The position numbers and the translations under genes are program-made. Positions 39,134-51,796 of a stretch of 64,000 nucleotides of DNA are shown here, piece by piece. Position 1 is the stretch's first letter. Each line of letters opens with the position of its first letter. The stretch is from Cycloclasticus sp. (GTDB lineage Bacteria > Pseudomonadota > Gammaproteobacteria > Methylococcales > Cycloclasticaceae). The stretch spans positions 558,001 to 622,000 of the forward strand of contig PADC01000006.1 of assembly GCA_002700385.1 (NCBI GenBank), read 5' to 3'. The notes under the pieces were generated by a model. The model made no database searches, was not told the DNA's origin, and worked only from the letters and a program-made list of their open reading frames with translations.

Positions 39134-40441
39134 TTACTGTTTAAAAGGTGACCACGCTGGCTCTCTCACCTCACCGCCTTGCAAGCGGAGCTTTTGTCGA
39201 ACTTTACCATCAGATGATACCGCAGCCAAAATGGATTTCAAGCCATCATTGGTTGAATATAAAATCATGCTGCCATTAGGTGCATAGCTGGGTGATTCAT
39301 CTAATTTTCCATCCGTAAGGATATTGGTGAACCCTGTTTTTAAATCTAACGTTGCTATTCGATACTGACCGTTCACTCTGTGCACCATTGTGATATATTT
39401 TCCATCAGGTGAATAGCTAGCCCGCGCATTATACGACCCTTCAAATGTTAGCCGAGCCGCTTGGCCCCCATTGGCAGATATTTTATAAATTTGCGGTTTC
39501 CCACCGCGATCAGACGTAAAAATAATTTGACGACCATCCGGTGACCAATCCGGCTCCGTGTCGATAGCATAACTTCTTGTTAAACGCCTAAACGAGCGCG
39601 TAATCACATTATAAACATAAATATCAGCACTGCCATCTTTTGAGAGCGTTAACGCCAGCTGAGTGCCATCTGGTGACCAGGAAGGCGCGCCATTAATTCC
39701 CTTGAACGAACGTAACTTTTCACGCTGACCGGTTCTGAGTGTTTGTGTGTAAATAGAAGAACGTCGCCCTTCATACGACACATAAGAAATTTTATCGCCG
39801 TTGGGTGACCATGCAGGTGACATGAGTGGTTCAGACGAAGTGACGATTGTTTTTGCCCCAAAACCATCTGCATCGGCGACCTGAATTTTATATTCTAACT
39901 GACCATTAATACCGAGCTTGGACGTGACATACGCCATACGAGTGCTGAACGCACCTTTTTGACCCGTGAGTTTTTCATAGATCAAATCACTGATTCGGTG
40001 TGCTACGCCTCGCAGGTCTGAGCGATTAGCGGAAATACTAAACCCGGTTAGCTGCTCCCCTCTATATACATCGAATAATTGAAATTGCACTGTGACCATC
40101 CCGTTGGCCGCTGAGCTCACTCGCCCAATCGCCAAATTATCCTGCCCAAGTGATTGCCAATTACGAAAATTAACGTGCTCAGCCGAGGTTGGTTTATTCA
40201 ACATATCTGTACGCGGCAAAGGCTTAAAACGACCACTTCGCGCCAAATCATCACTGACAATTTGCGCAATATCAATAGCTAAACCGCCCGCCACTTGCGT
40301 CGTTGAAAATGGCACAATAGCAATGGGCTGTGCAGATGAAACACCCTGCGTTATTTCAATTCTTAATGCTTCGCTCATCGCAGAGAAACTCAACAACGTG
40401 CACAATAGCAAGACGGTTTTCATCGTTCTTTTCATGCTCAC
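39134..40441 (-). CDS. tolB: TolB
   Basis: Beta-propeller repeats PAWSPNGDKISYVS, PSWSPDGTQLALT, PDWSPDGRQIIFTSD. Confidence 0.97.
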   Translation of the reverse strand: MSMKRTMKTVLLLCTLLSFSAMSEALRIEITQGVSSAQPIAIVPFSTTQVAGGLAIDIAQIVSDDLARSGRFKPLPRTDMLNKPTSAEHVNFRNWQSLGQDNLAIGRVSSAANGMVTVQFQLFDVYRGEQLTGFSISANRSDLRGVAHRISDLIYEKLTGQKGAFSTRMAYVTSKLGINGQLEYKIQVADADGFGAKTIVTSSEPLMSPAWSPNGDKISYVSYEGRRSSIYTQTLRTGQREKLRSFKGINGAPSWSPDGTQLALTLSKDGSADIYVYNVITRSFRRLTRSYAIDTEPDWSPDGRQIIFTSDRGGKPQIYKISANGGQAARLTFEGSYNARASYSPDGKYITMVHRVNGQYRIATLDLKTGFTNILTDGKLDESPSYAPNGSMILYSTNDGLKSILAAVSSDGKVRQKLRLQGGEVREPAWSPFKQ

Positions 40442-41316
40442 TGGCCTCCGGGCCTAAAGACAAATTCAAGGATTCTAAAATAACTGGCCAAACGAGGATC
40501 ATCCGGCAAAGGTAAAGGAGCGGCCTTTCTTGTGGCTCGCTCAACAGAGCGATCAAACACTGCATTCCCACTGGACTGAATCACTTGCGCATCAATAACA
40601 TCACCCCCAGGCATGATGCGTACACGCACAACACAATTCAATCCCGCAATCTCTCCAGGCGGTTGTATCCAATTTCGTTCTACTTTTTGTTTAATCAGAT
40701 CTCTATAACTAGCTACTGCCTTTTCGGCAAGTCTTTTTTGGTTTTCTTGCTCTTCTTTTTCCAACTGCTCCCTTAAGGCTTGCTCTCGTTCTGCTTGTTC
40801 CTTAGCTGCTTTGGCGTCGGCGGCAGCCTTAATTTTAGCCACTTTTTCTTTTGCTAAACGTTCCTTTTCTTTTTTTGCCTGAGCCAATTTTTTCTTTTTA
40901 GCTTCAGCTTCAGCTTCAGCCTCTTTCTTTCTTTTTAACGCCTGTTGTTGTTTCAACTTTGCTTGCTTTGCCGCTTCCTCAGCTTTTTGTTGAGCCAACT
41001 TTTTCTTTTGCTCAGCGTGTTGTTTTTTAAGATCGGCTATTTTCTTTTCTTCTGCCAACCTTTTCTCTTTAATATCTTCTAAACGTTTCTTTTCTTGTAA
41101 TTTTTTTTTCTTTTCCAGTTCTTTGAGCTTTTTGGCCTCGGCCTTTACCTTGGATTCATCGATCACTGTTGCCTTAACAACATTAACGGTCGGTTTTGAT
41201 TCAATTTTTTTCTCATTAAACAGCTCGGCACCAAAAACAAAGAAAATAACCAGGGCCAAATGGAAGATAACAGACAACATAACCGCTATTGGGTGCTTTT
41301 TAAATAAATCCATCAT
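40438..41316 (-). CDS. tolA: TolA
   Basis: TM N-terminus, long K/E/A coiled coil, C-terminal TonB-like domain. Confidence 0.95.
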   Translation of the reverse strand: MMDLFKKHPIAVMLSVIFHLALVIFFVFGAELFNEKKIESKPTVNVVKATVIDESKVKAEAKKLKELEKKKKLQEKKRLEDIKEKRLAEEKKIADLKKQHAEQKKKLAQQKAEEAAKQAKLKQQQALKRKKEAEAEAEAKKKKLAQAKKEKERLAKEKVAKIKAAADAKAAKEQAEREQALREQLEKEEQENQKRLAEKAVASYRDLIKQKVERNWIQPPGEIAGLNCVVRVRIMPGGDVIDAQVIQSSGNAVFDRSVERATRKAAPLPLPDDPRLASYFRILEFVFRPGGQ

Positions 41317-41331
41317 CGCTCTGTTGAATGA

Positions 41332-41748
41332 TTAACTGGGGTCGGTTAATAAACCGATACTGGGCACACCAACTGCTTGCAAGGTCGTCATTGCTTGAAC
41401 GACCTCTCCATACACCACATCTTTATCGCCTCGAATCATCACCGGCGTTTTCGGTTTATTGCGTAATACAGCGGCCACTTTAAGTTGTAATGTCTCTGTA
41501 GAAATTGGTTCATCGGTGTTTTCACCCACATCCAAATAATACTGCCCCTGTTGATCTACCGTCACCACCAAAGGCTGAATATTTTGCTCATCAACCTGTT
41601 CAGCATCGGCTTGGGGCAAATCAATCTCTACACCTTGTTGAATCAGCGGTGCAGTAATCATAAATATAATAAGCAAGACCAACATAACGTCGATATAGGG
41701 CACCACGTTTATCTCTGCCATCGGCCGCCGTTTTGAACTACGCGCCAC
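41332..41748 (-). CDS. tolR: TolR
   Basis: RRPMAEINVVPYIDVMLVLLIIFMITAPL; likely GTG start at 41748, since the track ORF extends too far upstream into tolQ. Confidence 0.93.
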   Translation of the reverse strand: MARSSKRRPMAEINVVPYIDVMLVLLIIFMITAPLIQQGVEIDLPQADAEQVDEQNIQPLVVTVDQQGQYYLDVGENTDEPISTETLQLKVAAVLRNKPKTPVMIRGDKDVVYGEVVQAMTTLQAVGVPSIGLLTDPS

Positions 41749-42439
41749 TTTTTTTCTCGTTATGGCTGATATGTGCTTGCCGTTGTAGCACCGTTGTAAA
41801 ATCGTCCATGAATGTTTCGTAGCGAGTTGCCAGGCGATCAGCATGGGTTGAAAAACGGTTATATGCCACAACGGCTGGTATGGCCGCAAATAAGCCCATT
41901 GCGGTGGCGACGAGTGCTTCTGAAATACCGGGAGCTACCAAAGCCAAGGTTGCTTGTTTCATATTTCCAAGCGCTTGAAATGAGCTCATAATACCCCAGA
42001 CCGTGCCAAACAAACCTATATATGGACTGGTTGAACCCACCGTGGCCAGGAAGGGCAAGTGATTATCCAGCAGATCCATTTCTCGCGTATATTGGGCCTG
42101 CATTGCTCTGCGCGCTCCTTCAACGATATGCATTGGCTCCATGCCTTTTTGGACATGCAGGCGCCTGTATTCTTGAAAGCCCATATGAAAAATATTTTCC
42201 ATACCATTTTTATCGTAATGATCTGCCCCAATTTGTCGAGACAATTCATTCAAATCAATCCCTGACCAAAACCGTTTTTCAAAGGTATCGGTTGCTTTAA
42301 GCGCTGATTGCAATTCTTTATGCTTTGCAAAAATAAATGTCCAAGAAATAACCGATGCCAATACCAGCATTAACATCACGAGTTTTACAACGGGCCCTGC
42401 CTGCGTTATCAGGTGAACAATAGATAAATCGGTTGTCAT
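41738..42439 (-). CDS. tolQ: TolQ
   Basis: LATVGSTSPYIGLFGTVWGIMSSF. Confidence 0.96.
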   Translation of the reverse strand: MTTDLSIVHLITQAGPVVKLVMLMLVLASVISWTFIFAKHKELQSALKATDTFEKRFWSGIDLNELSRQIGADHYDKNGMENIFHMGFQEYRRLHVQKGMEPMHIVEGARRAMQAQYTREMDLLDNHLPFLATVGSTSPYIGLFGTVWGIMSSFQALGNMKQATLALVAPGISEALVATAMGLFAAIPAVVAYNRFSTHADRLATRYETFMDDFTTVLQRQAHISHNEKKSGA

Positions 42440-42846
42440 TTTAACTGTATACTCATTTGTTTTGGAATCGCTTTTACTTTCATCTTCAGCGCCTCAAGGC
42501 AGGCAACTTTTATTTTGGCTTTATTGATTATTTCACGGTTTTTATCCGCTCGCACAATGGTTTGTTGAAAAATTATTGAAGCACGTTTTATTTCATAAAT
42601 CTCGGTCTTTACAATTAATTTATCATTAAATTGTGCCGGTTTTAGATAATCCATCTGAACAGCTCTCACGGCAAATACGACACCTTGCTCATCAATAAGT
42701 TCATCTTGCTCAAACCCTTTGCTACGTAAAAATTCAGTTCGCGCCCTTTCTAAATATTTTAAGTAATTTGCATAGTACACGATGCCTTGCATATCGGTGT
42801 CTTCGTAATAAATCCGTACAGGCCATTCATGAGGCTGTTGCATCAT
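42436..42846 (-). CDS. ybgC: Acyl-CoA thioesterase YbgC
   Basis: YYEDTDMQGIVYYANYLKYLERARTEFLR. Confidence 0.95.
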   Translation of the reverse strand: MMQQPHEWPVRIYYEDTDMQGIVYYANYLKYLERARTEFLRSKGFEQDELIDEQGVVFAVRAVQMDYLKPAQFNDKLIVKTEIYEIKRASIIFQQTIVRADKNREIINKAKIKVACLEALKMKVKAIPKQMSIQLK

Positions 42847-42870
42847 AAGATGGGCTACCGTGCTGGATGC

Positions 42871-43914
42871 TTATTCAGCATCAGAAAACAGGTCTTCCGA
42901 AGACGGGTGATGGCCAGGTGCCTTTAAGCCTAAGTGCTCATACGCATGTCGTGTTGCCATACGGCCACGTGGTGTTCTTACAATGTAACCTTTTTGAATA
43001 AGGTAAGGTTCCAGCACATCTTCAACTGTTCCACGTTCTTCACTTAATGCAGCCGCCAAACTATCTACACCTACCGGGCCACCATCAAAGGTTTCAATTA
43101 AGGTACTCAATAAACGACGGTCCAATTTATCAAAACCGCTTTTATCAACTTCTAACATGGATAAGGCCTTGTTCGCAATGTCGGCTGTAATAATGCCATT
43201 CCCTTTTACGTCAGCATAATCCCTTACTCTTCTTAGTAAACGGTTCGCAATTCTTGGCGTACCACGCGATCGAACAGCAATTTCTCTGGCTCCTTCGGTT
43301 TCTGATTTCAACGCCAAAATATCCATTGAACGCTGCACTATGTCTGATAAATCTACATCGTTATAAAACTCTAACCGTTGTGTAATGCCAAATCGGTCGC
43401 GTAATGGCGAGGTAAGTAATCCGGCTCGTGTGGTAGCACCTACCAAGGTAAAGCGCGGCAAATCTAATTTGATTGAGCGAGCTGCCGGGCCCTCGCCAAT
43501 CATGATATCCAACTGATAATCCTCCATTGCAGGATATAAAACTTCTTCCACAACAGGGCTCAAGCGATGAATTTCATCTATAAATAAAACATCCCTGTCT
43601 TCAAGATTCGTTAATAATGCTGCTAAATCGCCGGCTTTTTCCAACACAGGACCGGAGGTTTGGTGTAATTTAACCCCCATTTCATTCGCAATAATGTGTG
43701 ACAGCGTGGTTTTGCCTAGACCCGGTGGGCCAAAAATCAGCACATGATCCAAAGCCTCCGAACGCGCTCTGGCTGCCGACATAAAAATGCCCATTTGCTC
43801 ACGAATCGCAGGCTGGCCAATGTAATCTTCCAAAGCTTTTGGCCGAATAGCTCGATCGATCGCCTCATCGTCCAGCACATTATCAGAACTTATCAGTCGG
43901 TCACTTTCTATCAT
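42871..43914 (-). CDS. ruvB: Holliday junction helicase RuvB
   Basis: [26 protein letters not shown]. Confidence 0.98.
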   Translation of the reverse strand: MIESDRLISSDNVLDDEAIDRAIRPKALEDYIGQPAIREQMGIFMSAARARSEALDHVLIFGPPGLGKTTLSHIIANEMGVKLHQTSGPVLEKAGDLAALLTNLEDRDVLFIDEIHRLSPVVEEVLYPAMEDYQLDIMIGEGPAARSIKLDLPRFTLVGATTRAGLLTSPLRDRFGITQRLEFYNDVDLSDIVQRSMDILALKSETEGAREIAVRSRGTPRIANRLLRRVRDYADVKGNGIITADIANKALSMLEVDKSGFDKLDRRLLSTLIETFDGGPVGVDSLAAALSEERGTVEDVLEPYLIQKGYIVRTPRGRMATRHAYEHLGLKAPGHHPSSEDLFSDAE

Positions 43915-43926
43915 TTAATTTACGTC

Positions 43927-44526
43927 TTACTTCTTTACAGCAGATTGTAAAGCAGATCGAATAATTTGTTCACTGCTGGCCTCATCATTCGCCACCGCTC
44001 GCGCCCGTTTTTCAGCATCTTGTGGCTTATAACCTAATGCCACTAAGGCACTAATCGCCTCATCAACAGCGGATGTTTTTTGTGCCCACGCACCGCCTGT
44101 TGCTTTTGTTGCTCCCTTAGTTTGCTCAGGCAATCGATCACGCATTTCAATCATTAACCTTTCAGCCGTTTTCTTGCCAATACCGGGCAAACGCACAAGT
44201 GCTGCCACATTATTATCGCTAACGCATAGGCAAAAATCTTCAACACTCACCCCTGATAAAATACCTAACGCCACCTTCGGCCCCACACCATTGACTTTAA
44301 TTAAGCTTCTAAATAACGCACGTTCTTGTTCTGTTAAAAAGCCGTACAAGATATGTGCATCTTCTCGCACCACGAGGTGAGTACGGATAAACACTTTTTC
44401 GCCCGAGGCAGGTAAATTAAAGAAGCTCGACATCGGTGTCTCCACATCATAACCCACACCATTCACTTCAATCACAACATGAGGCGCCTGCTTTTCACCC
44501 ACAATACCTCGCAAACAACCAATCAT
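43927..44526 (-). CDS. ruvA: Holliday junction helicase RuvA
   Basis: [12 protein letters not shown]...; internal Met at 44526 is the usual start. Confidence 0.95.
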   Translation of the reverse strand: MIGCLRGIVGEKQAPHVVIEVNGVGYDVETPMSSFFNLPASGEKVFIRTHLVVREDAHILYGFLTEQERALFRSLIKVNGVGPKVALGILSGVSVEDFCLCVSDNNVAALVRLPGIGKKTAERLMIEMRDRLPEQTKGATKATGGAWAQKTSAVDEAISALVALGYKPQDAEKRARAVANDEASSEQIIRSALQSAVKK

Positions 44527-45017
44527 GCCAACAACCCCTTTGTTGACTGCGTTATCTGTTCTGTATGGAAGTGACACAAAGCCACTGCTAACGCATCACT
44601 TGCATCCATTTGTGGATCTCCTTGAAGTTTTAATAGAACCTTAACCATGTGTTGAACTTGTGTTTTATCAGCACTGCCTTTACCAACCAGCGCTTGTTTA
44701 ATCTGTCGAGCAGCATACTCAAAAACGTTAATATCATGTTCAAAACCCGCACAGATAGCCGATGCTCTTGCTTGCCCCAGCTTTAGCGCGGAATCTGCAT
44801 TTCGTCCCATAAAAACTTGCTCTACCGCCATTTCTTGTGGGTTGTAATGTTCTATTATTTCACGCACACCCTGATAAATCTTTTTCAATCTGTCCGGAAG
44901 GTCACCGCTCCCTGTTCGTATGCAGCCGCTATCAACATATTTAACATTCCGAGCCACGATCTCTACAACACCGTAACCGGTGACTCTTGAACCTGGATCA
45001 ATGCCTAATATACGCAT
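44523..45017 (-). CDS. ruvC: Holliday junction resolvase RuvC
   Basis: [17 protein letters not shown]. Confidence 0.98.
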   Translation of the reverse strand: MRILGIDPGSRVTGYGVVEIVARNVKYVDSGCIRTGSGDLPDRLKKIYQGVREIIEHYNPQEMAVEQVFMGRNADSALKLGQARASAICAGFEHDINVFEYAARQIKQALVGKGSADKTQVQHMVKVLLKLQGDPQMDASDALAVALCHFHTEQITQSTKGLLA

Positions 45018-45024
45018 TTATACC

Positions 45025-45771
45025 TTACTCTGCATCTTTCATAGCGAGTGTTGAAAAATCAGCATTTGAATAGACATTTTGCACATCATCCAACTCGTCC
45101 AATGCATCCAATAAGCGCAATATTTTTTCTGCGTCACTCTCACTCACTGGGGATAAATTATCCGCTCTTAAAGTCACTTCAGCCTGTTCATGCGTAAATT
45201 CTAATTCAACTAATCTGTCACGGATGACCATAAATTCTTCAGGCTGCGTTAGAACCTCAAATGAACCATCAGCGTGTGCAATAATGTCATCTGCACCTGC
45301 GTCTAATGCGGCTTCCATTAACGCGTCTTTATTCACCTCCTTAGAAAAATTAATCACCCCCAATTTTTGGAACATATAATCTACCGAACCGCTGGTACCC
45401 AAATTACCACCCGCTTTACTAAAAGCATGCCGCACTTCAGCTACCGTTCTGTTTTTATTATCGGTCAGGCAATCGACGATCACTGCGGTCCCAGCAGGCC
45501 CATAGCCTTCATAGCGAATTTCATCAAAATTTTCTGAATCAGTTGCGCCACTGCCTTTTTTAACAGCCGTTTCAATGGTGTCGCGCTTCATATTGTTAGA
45601 CAGCCCTTTGTCAATGGCTGCTCTTAACCGAGGATTGTTGTCTGGATCAGGCCCGCCCGCTTTTGTTGCTACAGTGATTTCACGGATCAACTTGGTGAAT
45701 AGTTTCCCCCTTTTCGCATCCTGCGCACCTTTACGGAAACGTATATTCGCCCACTTACTATGACCCGCCAT
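45025..45771 (-). CDS. yebC: YebC/PmpR family protein
   Basis: MAGHSKWANIRFRKGAQDAKRGK. Confidence 0.97.
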   Translation of the reverse strand: MAGHSKWANIRFRKGAQDAKRGKLFTKLIREITVATKAGGPDPDNNPRLRAAIDKGLSNNMKRDTIETAVKKGSGATDSENFDEIRYEGYGPAGTAVIVDCLTDNKNRTVAEVRHAFSKAGGNLGTSGSVDYMFQKLGVINFSKEVNKDALMEAALDAGADDIIAHADGSFEVLTQPEEFMVIRDRLVELEFTHEQAEVTLRADNLSPVSESDAEKILRLLDALDELDDVQNVYSNADFSTLAMKDAE

Positions 45772-45850
45772 GCACCGACCTCTTCATATCATACTTAACA
45801 TGAAGAGTGTATCACTACCGTATATTTTGATTAAGTGAAACTATGATCAA

Positions 45851-46186
45851 TTACCTTGAAACCCGGATGCGCGTACCATGAGCTAAAGACAGCGATATTT
45901 CTTCGGGCGTGATATTAGCTGGGAAATAAACACCGCTTATTTTTGCGTTAAAGAAACTACAACCCTCTAATTCACAATCTCGTAGATCCATCCCTCTTAA
46001 ATCGGCATTTTTGAAATAGGCCCCCGATAGATTAAGGCCATTTAAATTAGCGCCTTTTAAATCAAATGCCCGAAATTTTGCATTTGTTAGATCAACCTTT
46101 TTTCCTTCTTCTCGAGCCTTATTAAATTCCTCGACCCTATCACTCTGTAACAAGTCATACATTTCACTTTGCTTTTCTTCCAACAT
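45851..46186 (-). CDS. Pentapeptide repeat protein
   Basis: A(N/D)LxG-type repeats: LKGANLNGLNLSGAYFKNADLRGMDLRDCELEG. Confidence 0.88.
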   Translation of the reverse strand: MLEEKQSEMYDLLQSDRVEEFNKAREEGKKVDLTNAKFRAFDLKGANLNGLNLSGAYFKNADLRGMDLRDCELEGCSFFNAKISGVYFPANITPEEISLSLAHGTRIRVSR

Positions 46187-46267
46187 TATTCATTACCCTT
46201 ATTGCTCACCTAATTTACAACAAGTGTAGTCCATCAAGCCAAAATCACCGTATTTAGCTTTCACACA

Positions 46268-46302
46268 TAAAAAAACCCCGCATAAAGCGAGGTTTTTTTG
46301 AA
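46268..46302 (-). terminator. groEL terminator
   Basis: Minus strand AAAAAAACCTCGCTTTATGCGGGGTTTTTTT. Confidence 0.88.
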
Positions 46303-46319
46303 TCCAAAGACGTGGATGT

Positions 46320-47993
<1,674 letters not shown>

Positions 47994-47998
47994 TTAAA

Positions 47999-48286
47999 TT
48001 ATTCAACAACTGCAATGATGTCGCCTTCGCTCATCACCAATAATTCTTCACCGCCTACTTCAACTTCAGTACCGGAATATTTGCCAAACATCACGTTATC
48101 GCCAACCTTTACAGACATCGGCTGAACATCACCTTTACTATTGATAGCACCATTACCCACAGCAACAATGTTGCCTTGACTTGGTTTTTCTTTTGCCGAA
48201 TCTGGAAGCACGATACCGCCTGCACTAACCGCTTCTTCTTCAACGCGTTTAATAATGACGCGATCACCTAATGGACGTAAGTTCAT
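47999..48286 (-). CDS. groS: Co-chaperonin GroES
   Basis: [38 protein letters not shown]. Confidence 0.99.
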   Translation of the reverse strand: MNLRPLGDRVIIKRVEEEAVSAGGIVLPDSAKEKPSQGNIVAVGNGAINSKGDVQPMSVKVGDNVMFGKYSGTEVEVGGEELLVMSEGDIIAVVE

Positions 48287-48566
48287 TTATTGAATCTCCT
48301 ATTGTTTAATATTGATATAGCCATTATGGCTAGCCCCATAGATATGGGGTGATGTTCAACTAAATCAACCCCATAATATGAAAAATTTTATGGCTTTTTT
48401 AAAAGTTTGAAGACTGCAGCATAAAAATGCTTAACTACTGTCGCCTCAGCCTACCTGCTGAACCAACAAATAAGCGTCTTTTGCTTATCTTCTACGAAAC
48501 TTATGCTTAATAATCATAAAACTCAGTTACCATAATTATTGGCAACAATAACCTACACAACTGACC

Positions 48567-49313
48567 ATGAATGACGAACAACTTCTTAGATACAGCCGAC
48601 AAATCATGCTGCCTTCAATTGATATTGAAGGGCAACAAGCTTTATTGGATGCACGAGTCCTTATCATCGGCATGGGCGGTCTCGGTAGCCCAGTTGGGCT
48701 TTACCTTGCTGCCGCTGGCATCGGTCACATGGTCATTAGTGACTTTGACGAAGTAGACCTATCTAATTTACAACGCCAAATCGCCCACACTACTAAGCAC
48801 ATTGGTCAACCAAAGGTTGAGTCAGCAAAACAGTCCTTTCACCAAATCAATCCCATGATTGAAATCACCGCCATCAATAAAAAGTTAGAAGGCGATGAGT
48901 TATTAGCACAAGTTAAACTCGCTGATATTGTTGTCGATTGCTGTGACAATTTTGAAACCCGCTTTGCCATTAACGATGCCTGTGTTGCCACTAAAACGCC
49001 TTTAGTCTCTGGCGCGGCAATTCGGTTTGAGGGGCAAGTTTCCGTCTTTGATACACGCGATGCAACCTGCCCATGCTATAACTGCCTCTACCCACGTGAC
49101 GGATCGGTTGCTCAAAACTGTTCAGAAAATGGCGTCATCGCACCCATTACTGGCATCATAGGTAGTACACAAGCGCTTGAAACCATTAAAGTACTCACAG
49201 GTGCCGGCCAATCCTTACAAGGCCGCGTTTTATTGCTTGATGCGCTATCAATGCAGTGGCAGAGCATGCAGCTACCTCGCAATCCAAATTGCCCTACCTG
49301 CTCAAATTCTTAA
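48567..49313 (+). CDS. ThiF/MoeB/HesA family adenylyltransferase
   Basis: RYSRQIMLPSIDIEGQQALLDARVLIIGMGGLGSPVGLYLAAAGIG; CPTC zinc motif. Confidence 0.93.
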   Translation: MNDEQLLRYSRQIMLPSIDIEGQQALLDARVLIIGMGGLGSPVGLYLAAAGIGHMVISDFDEVDLSNLQRQIAHTTKHIGQPKVESAKQSFHQINPMIEITAINKKLEGDELLAQVKLADIVVDCCDNFETRFAINDACVATKTPLVSGAAIRFEGQVSVFDTRDATCPCYNCLYPRDGSVAQNCSENGVIAPITGIIGSTQALETIKVLTGAGQSLQGRVLLLDALSMQWQSMQLPRNPNCPTCSNS

Positions 49314-49574
49314 AGCTAATCTATTGCTTATTAAAAACATTAACATAACCAATGACATTTCATTAGCCCTTTTATAGCCTAAGACGCATAAAACAACGGC
49401 ACGCCTATCACATCGACTCAAATTGCTTTATTATTTAAACCGTACACATACTATATGGATAAAGCGGCTTAATACGACTAACGATTGTCCACTGAGCGAC
49501 AATGGTTGTTAGACACGTAAAACAAATAAGATTGGGCCGTTAAGTTAACTAAATTTTTGAATTGAGGTTATAAA

Positions 49575-49736
49575 ATGGATAACAAAATCGTACAAATAAT
49601 TTTGGCTATATTCCTTCCCCCCATCGCTGTATTCCTTAAAAAGGGTGCCGGCAAAGACCTTATTATCAATATCCTGCTGTGTTTAGTGTTTTATATTCCT
49701 GGTGTTGCTCATGCTTTATGGCTTGTAACAAAATAG
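49575..49736 (+). CDS. Pmp3/UPF0057-like small membrane protein (absent from ORF track)
   Basis: MDNKIVQIILAIFLPPIAVFLKKGAGKDLIINILLCLVFYIPGVAHALWLVTK, 53 aa. Confidence 0.85.
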   Translation: MDNKIVQIILAIFLPPIAVFLKKGAGKDLIINILLCLVFYIPGVAHALWLVTK

Positions 49737-50047
49737 GCTAATACCCGCGTCTAACAACTAGCAAAAAAGTAAGGCGCAGCTCTATGCCCCTGTCCTAAAT
49801 CATGAGCTAGCGCGATAAAAGCATCTTTACTCGCCGATTCCAGTGAGCAATCAGCGTAGTGCCCAGCTACCTCATAACGCTTGAGCAGGTGGCAAGCGTT
49901 TTAAGTGATAAAAACAAGCGCGGTAATGCTTTACAGCAAGGAAATACAAGCACTTGCATTCAGCCGCAGAAAACTTATACTTAGATTCATTCAGCGCACC
50001 ATTAATTATAATAAATATTAAAAAAATATAACCGCAGGAGATCCAAC

Positions 50048-50122
50048 ATGAAGTGGGAAACACCAACATACAAAGACTTACGTTTCGGTTTTGAAGTAAC
50101 GATGTACATTTATAACCGATAA
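50048..50122 (+). CDS. pqqA: PQQ precursor peptide PqqA (absent from ORF track)
   Basis: MKWETPTYKDLRFGFEVTMYIYNR, with the E-x3-Y core EVTMY used for PQQ; GGAG RBS upstream. Confidence 0.95.
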   Translation: MKWETPTYKDLRFGFEVTMYIYNR

Positions 50123-50137
50123 ATACAGACAGGCATT

Positions 50138-50165
50138 AAAAAGGGTCCTTATAAGAGCCCTTTAT
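50138..50165. terminator. Hairpin terminator/attenuator immediately after pqqA
   Basis: AAAGGGtcCTTATAAGagCCCTTT with A/T-rich flanks; also faces the convergent PP2C gene. Confidence 0.6.
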
Positions 50166-50395
50166 AATGCTATAAATTCAATAACCTTGAGGATGAAAGG
50201 CTTTAAAGTCATATTAACAGCCTCAGACTAGTAGGCCCAGTGTTCAGTCACAGATAGAGATTTTGGTAGGCTAATTTGCCCCCCCTTCCTAATAAACAAG
50301 CTCTCAATGCTTAACCTTCAGGGACAACTGATTTCAACATCTCGAAGGTTTTAATACTCTAACAACATTATTAAATTTAGCACTTCACCTTGTAG

Positions 50396-51166
50396 CTAAA
50401 ACCAAAAGCCTTTACTTAATGAAACAACAACAACCGAAGCATTATCTTGGTTAGGTGCTTTAGCAAACTCAACGGCAGTTAAGAGTTTTGATGAAATAAA
50501 GTCTGGTGATTTATTTTTATTCTTATCTATTATAGTTTCAATGTCTTTTAACGTTATAGTATCTAAGCCATCTGAAGCTAAAACCAACTTATCTTTAGAA
50601 GATAAATAATTTAGTTTACTTTGAATATCGACTAAAGGAATATCATCAACCGAAACGTAGCTTCTTAGAGCACTCCGCTGCGGATCAGATAAAGCCTCTT
50701 CTGTTTCTAAACGACCAATTTCAACTAGGCCATCAAGCACAGCAGCCATAGAATGGTCTTCATTTAGTTTTATAACCTCCCCTTTTCGATATAAATAAAG
50801 GTGGGAATCACCCACACTTAACCAATGTAAATCACTATCACTAACATAAATAGCCACGAGTGTTGTGCCCATATCAGGGGGTGCAGCGTTATCATTTACC
50901 TCAGCTTTGATGGCAAGCTGGGCCTCTGATAATGACTTTGCCAAGGCATCTGATGGCGTAAGCTTGGTCGAGGTAATAAATTCATTTACAAAAGCCGTAA
51001 CGACGATATGGCTGGCAAGCGCTCCTCCACTATGCCCCCCCATACCATCACACAAAACAACCAAACAACTATTCAAGCCTTTGAACTGCTCGGTACATAT
51101 CTCATAGTAATCTTCTTGGTAGTCTCGACTTCCTTGAATCATATTACCCTGTATTTTTAATTCCAT
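50396..51166 (-). CDS. PP2C-family protein phosphatase
   Basis: SRDYQEDYYEI, VVLCDGMGGHSGG, VGDSHLYLYR, LASDGLDTI, QDNASVVVV. Confidence 0.93.
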   Translation of the reverse strand: MELKIQGNMIQGSRDYQEDYYEICTEQFKGLNSCLVVLCDGMGGHSGGALASHIVVTAFVNEFITSTKLTPSDALAKSLSEAQLAIKAEVNDNAAPPDMGTTLVAIYVSDSDLHWLSVGDSHLYLYRKGEVIKLNEDHSMAAVLDGLVEIGRLETEEALSDPQRSALRSYVSVDDIPLVDIQSKLNYLSSKDKLVLASDGLDTITLKDIETIIDKNKNKSPDFISSKLLTAVEFAKAPNQDNASVVVVSLSKGFWF

Positions 51167-51176
51167 GCTGCTTTGC

Positions 51177-51776
51177 CTAACTTAACTCCCAATCAAAAGC
51201 ATCATCACACAACTGTACAAATTTAAGTGTGGTGCTACCAACTGAGATAGTCATATTATTATTCAGCTCACAAGATGATAAGACAGGTTGGTCTTCTAAA
51301 TAGGTTAGGTTTTGACCGCCACCATGCTGGATATAAAACTTTTTATTCTTATGGTCATAAGCTATTTGACAGTGGGCATTTCTAGAAATCTCTTCATCAC
51401 CAAAATCAAGTTTTACGCCCGCTTTTTCACCACGCCCAATAGAGTTCAGCCCATACCCAAGTGGTAAACTCATCCCTCTTCCCGGTCCTTTCACTACTAC
51501 AAGCCAGCCCACAACAAACTCTGGATGATAACGATTAGCGCTGTTAGTAAGTGTGCTTTCTGATGCTACTTCGTTATTCGAAGTCGTCGGTCGCACTCTT
51601 CTTGTTACAGGATTAGTATCCGAGCTTTTAATACCCTGTGAAGCATCATCTGTATCGGCCGGGAGGCTCTCCGATGCTCCACCTTTCTTAATAGTTGCAA
51701 ATGCCCCTGCTTCACTCCCAACTCTCCGAGTTGGGTTATTAAAAAAACCACCTTTTGTACTATCATCATTTGACAT
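51177..51776 (-). CDS. FHA domain protein
   Basis: LPLGYGLNSIGRGEKAGVKLDFGDEEISRNAHCQIAYD. Confidence 0.87.
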   Translation of the reverse strand: MSNDDSTKGGFFNNPTRRVGSEAGAFATIKKGGASESLPADTDDASQGIKSSDTNPVTRRVRPTTSNNEVASESTLTNSANRYHPEFVVGWLVVVKGPGRGMSLPLGYGLNSIGRGEKAGVKLDFGDEEISRNAHCQIAYDHKNKKFYIQHGGGQNLTYLEDQPVLSSCELNNNMTISVGSTTLKFVQLCDDAFDWELS

Positions 51777-51796
51777 AATTTTCTCCTATACTGTCA

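Noticed and set aside
41332-41889. 185-aa TolR as given in the track
   Set aside because: The N-terminal ~47 residues are out-of-frame tolQ sequence; the GTG at 41748 gives a normal TolR.
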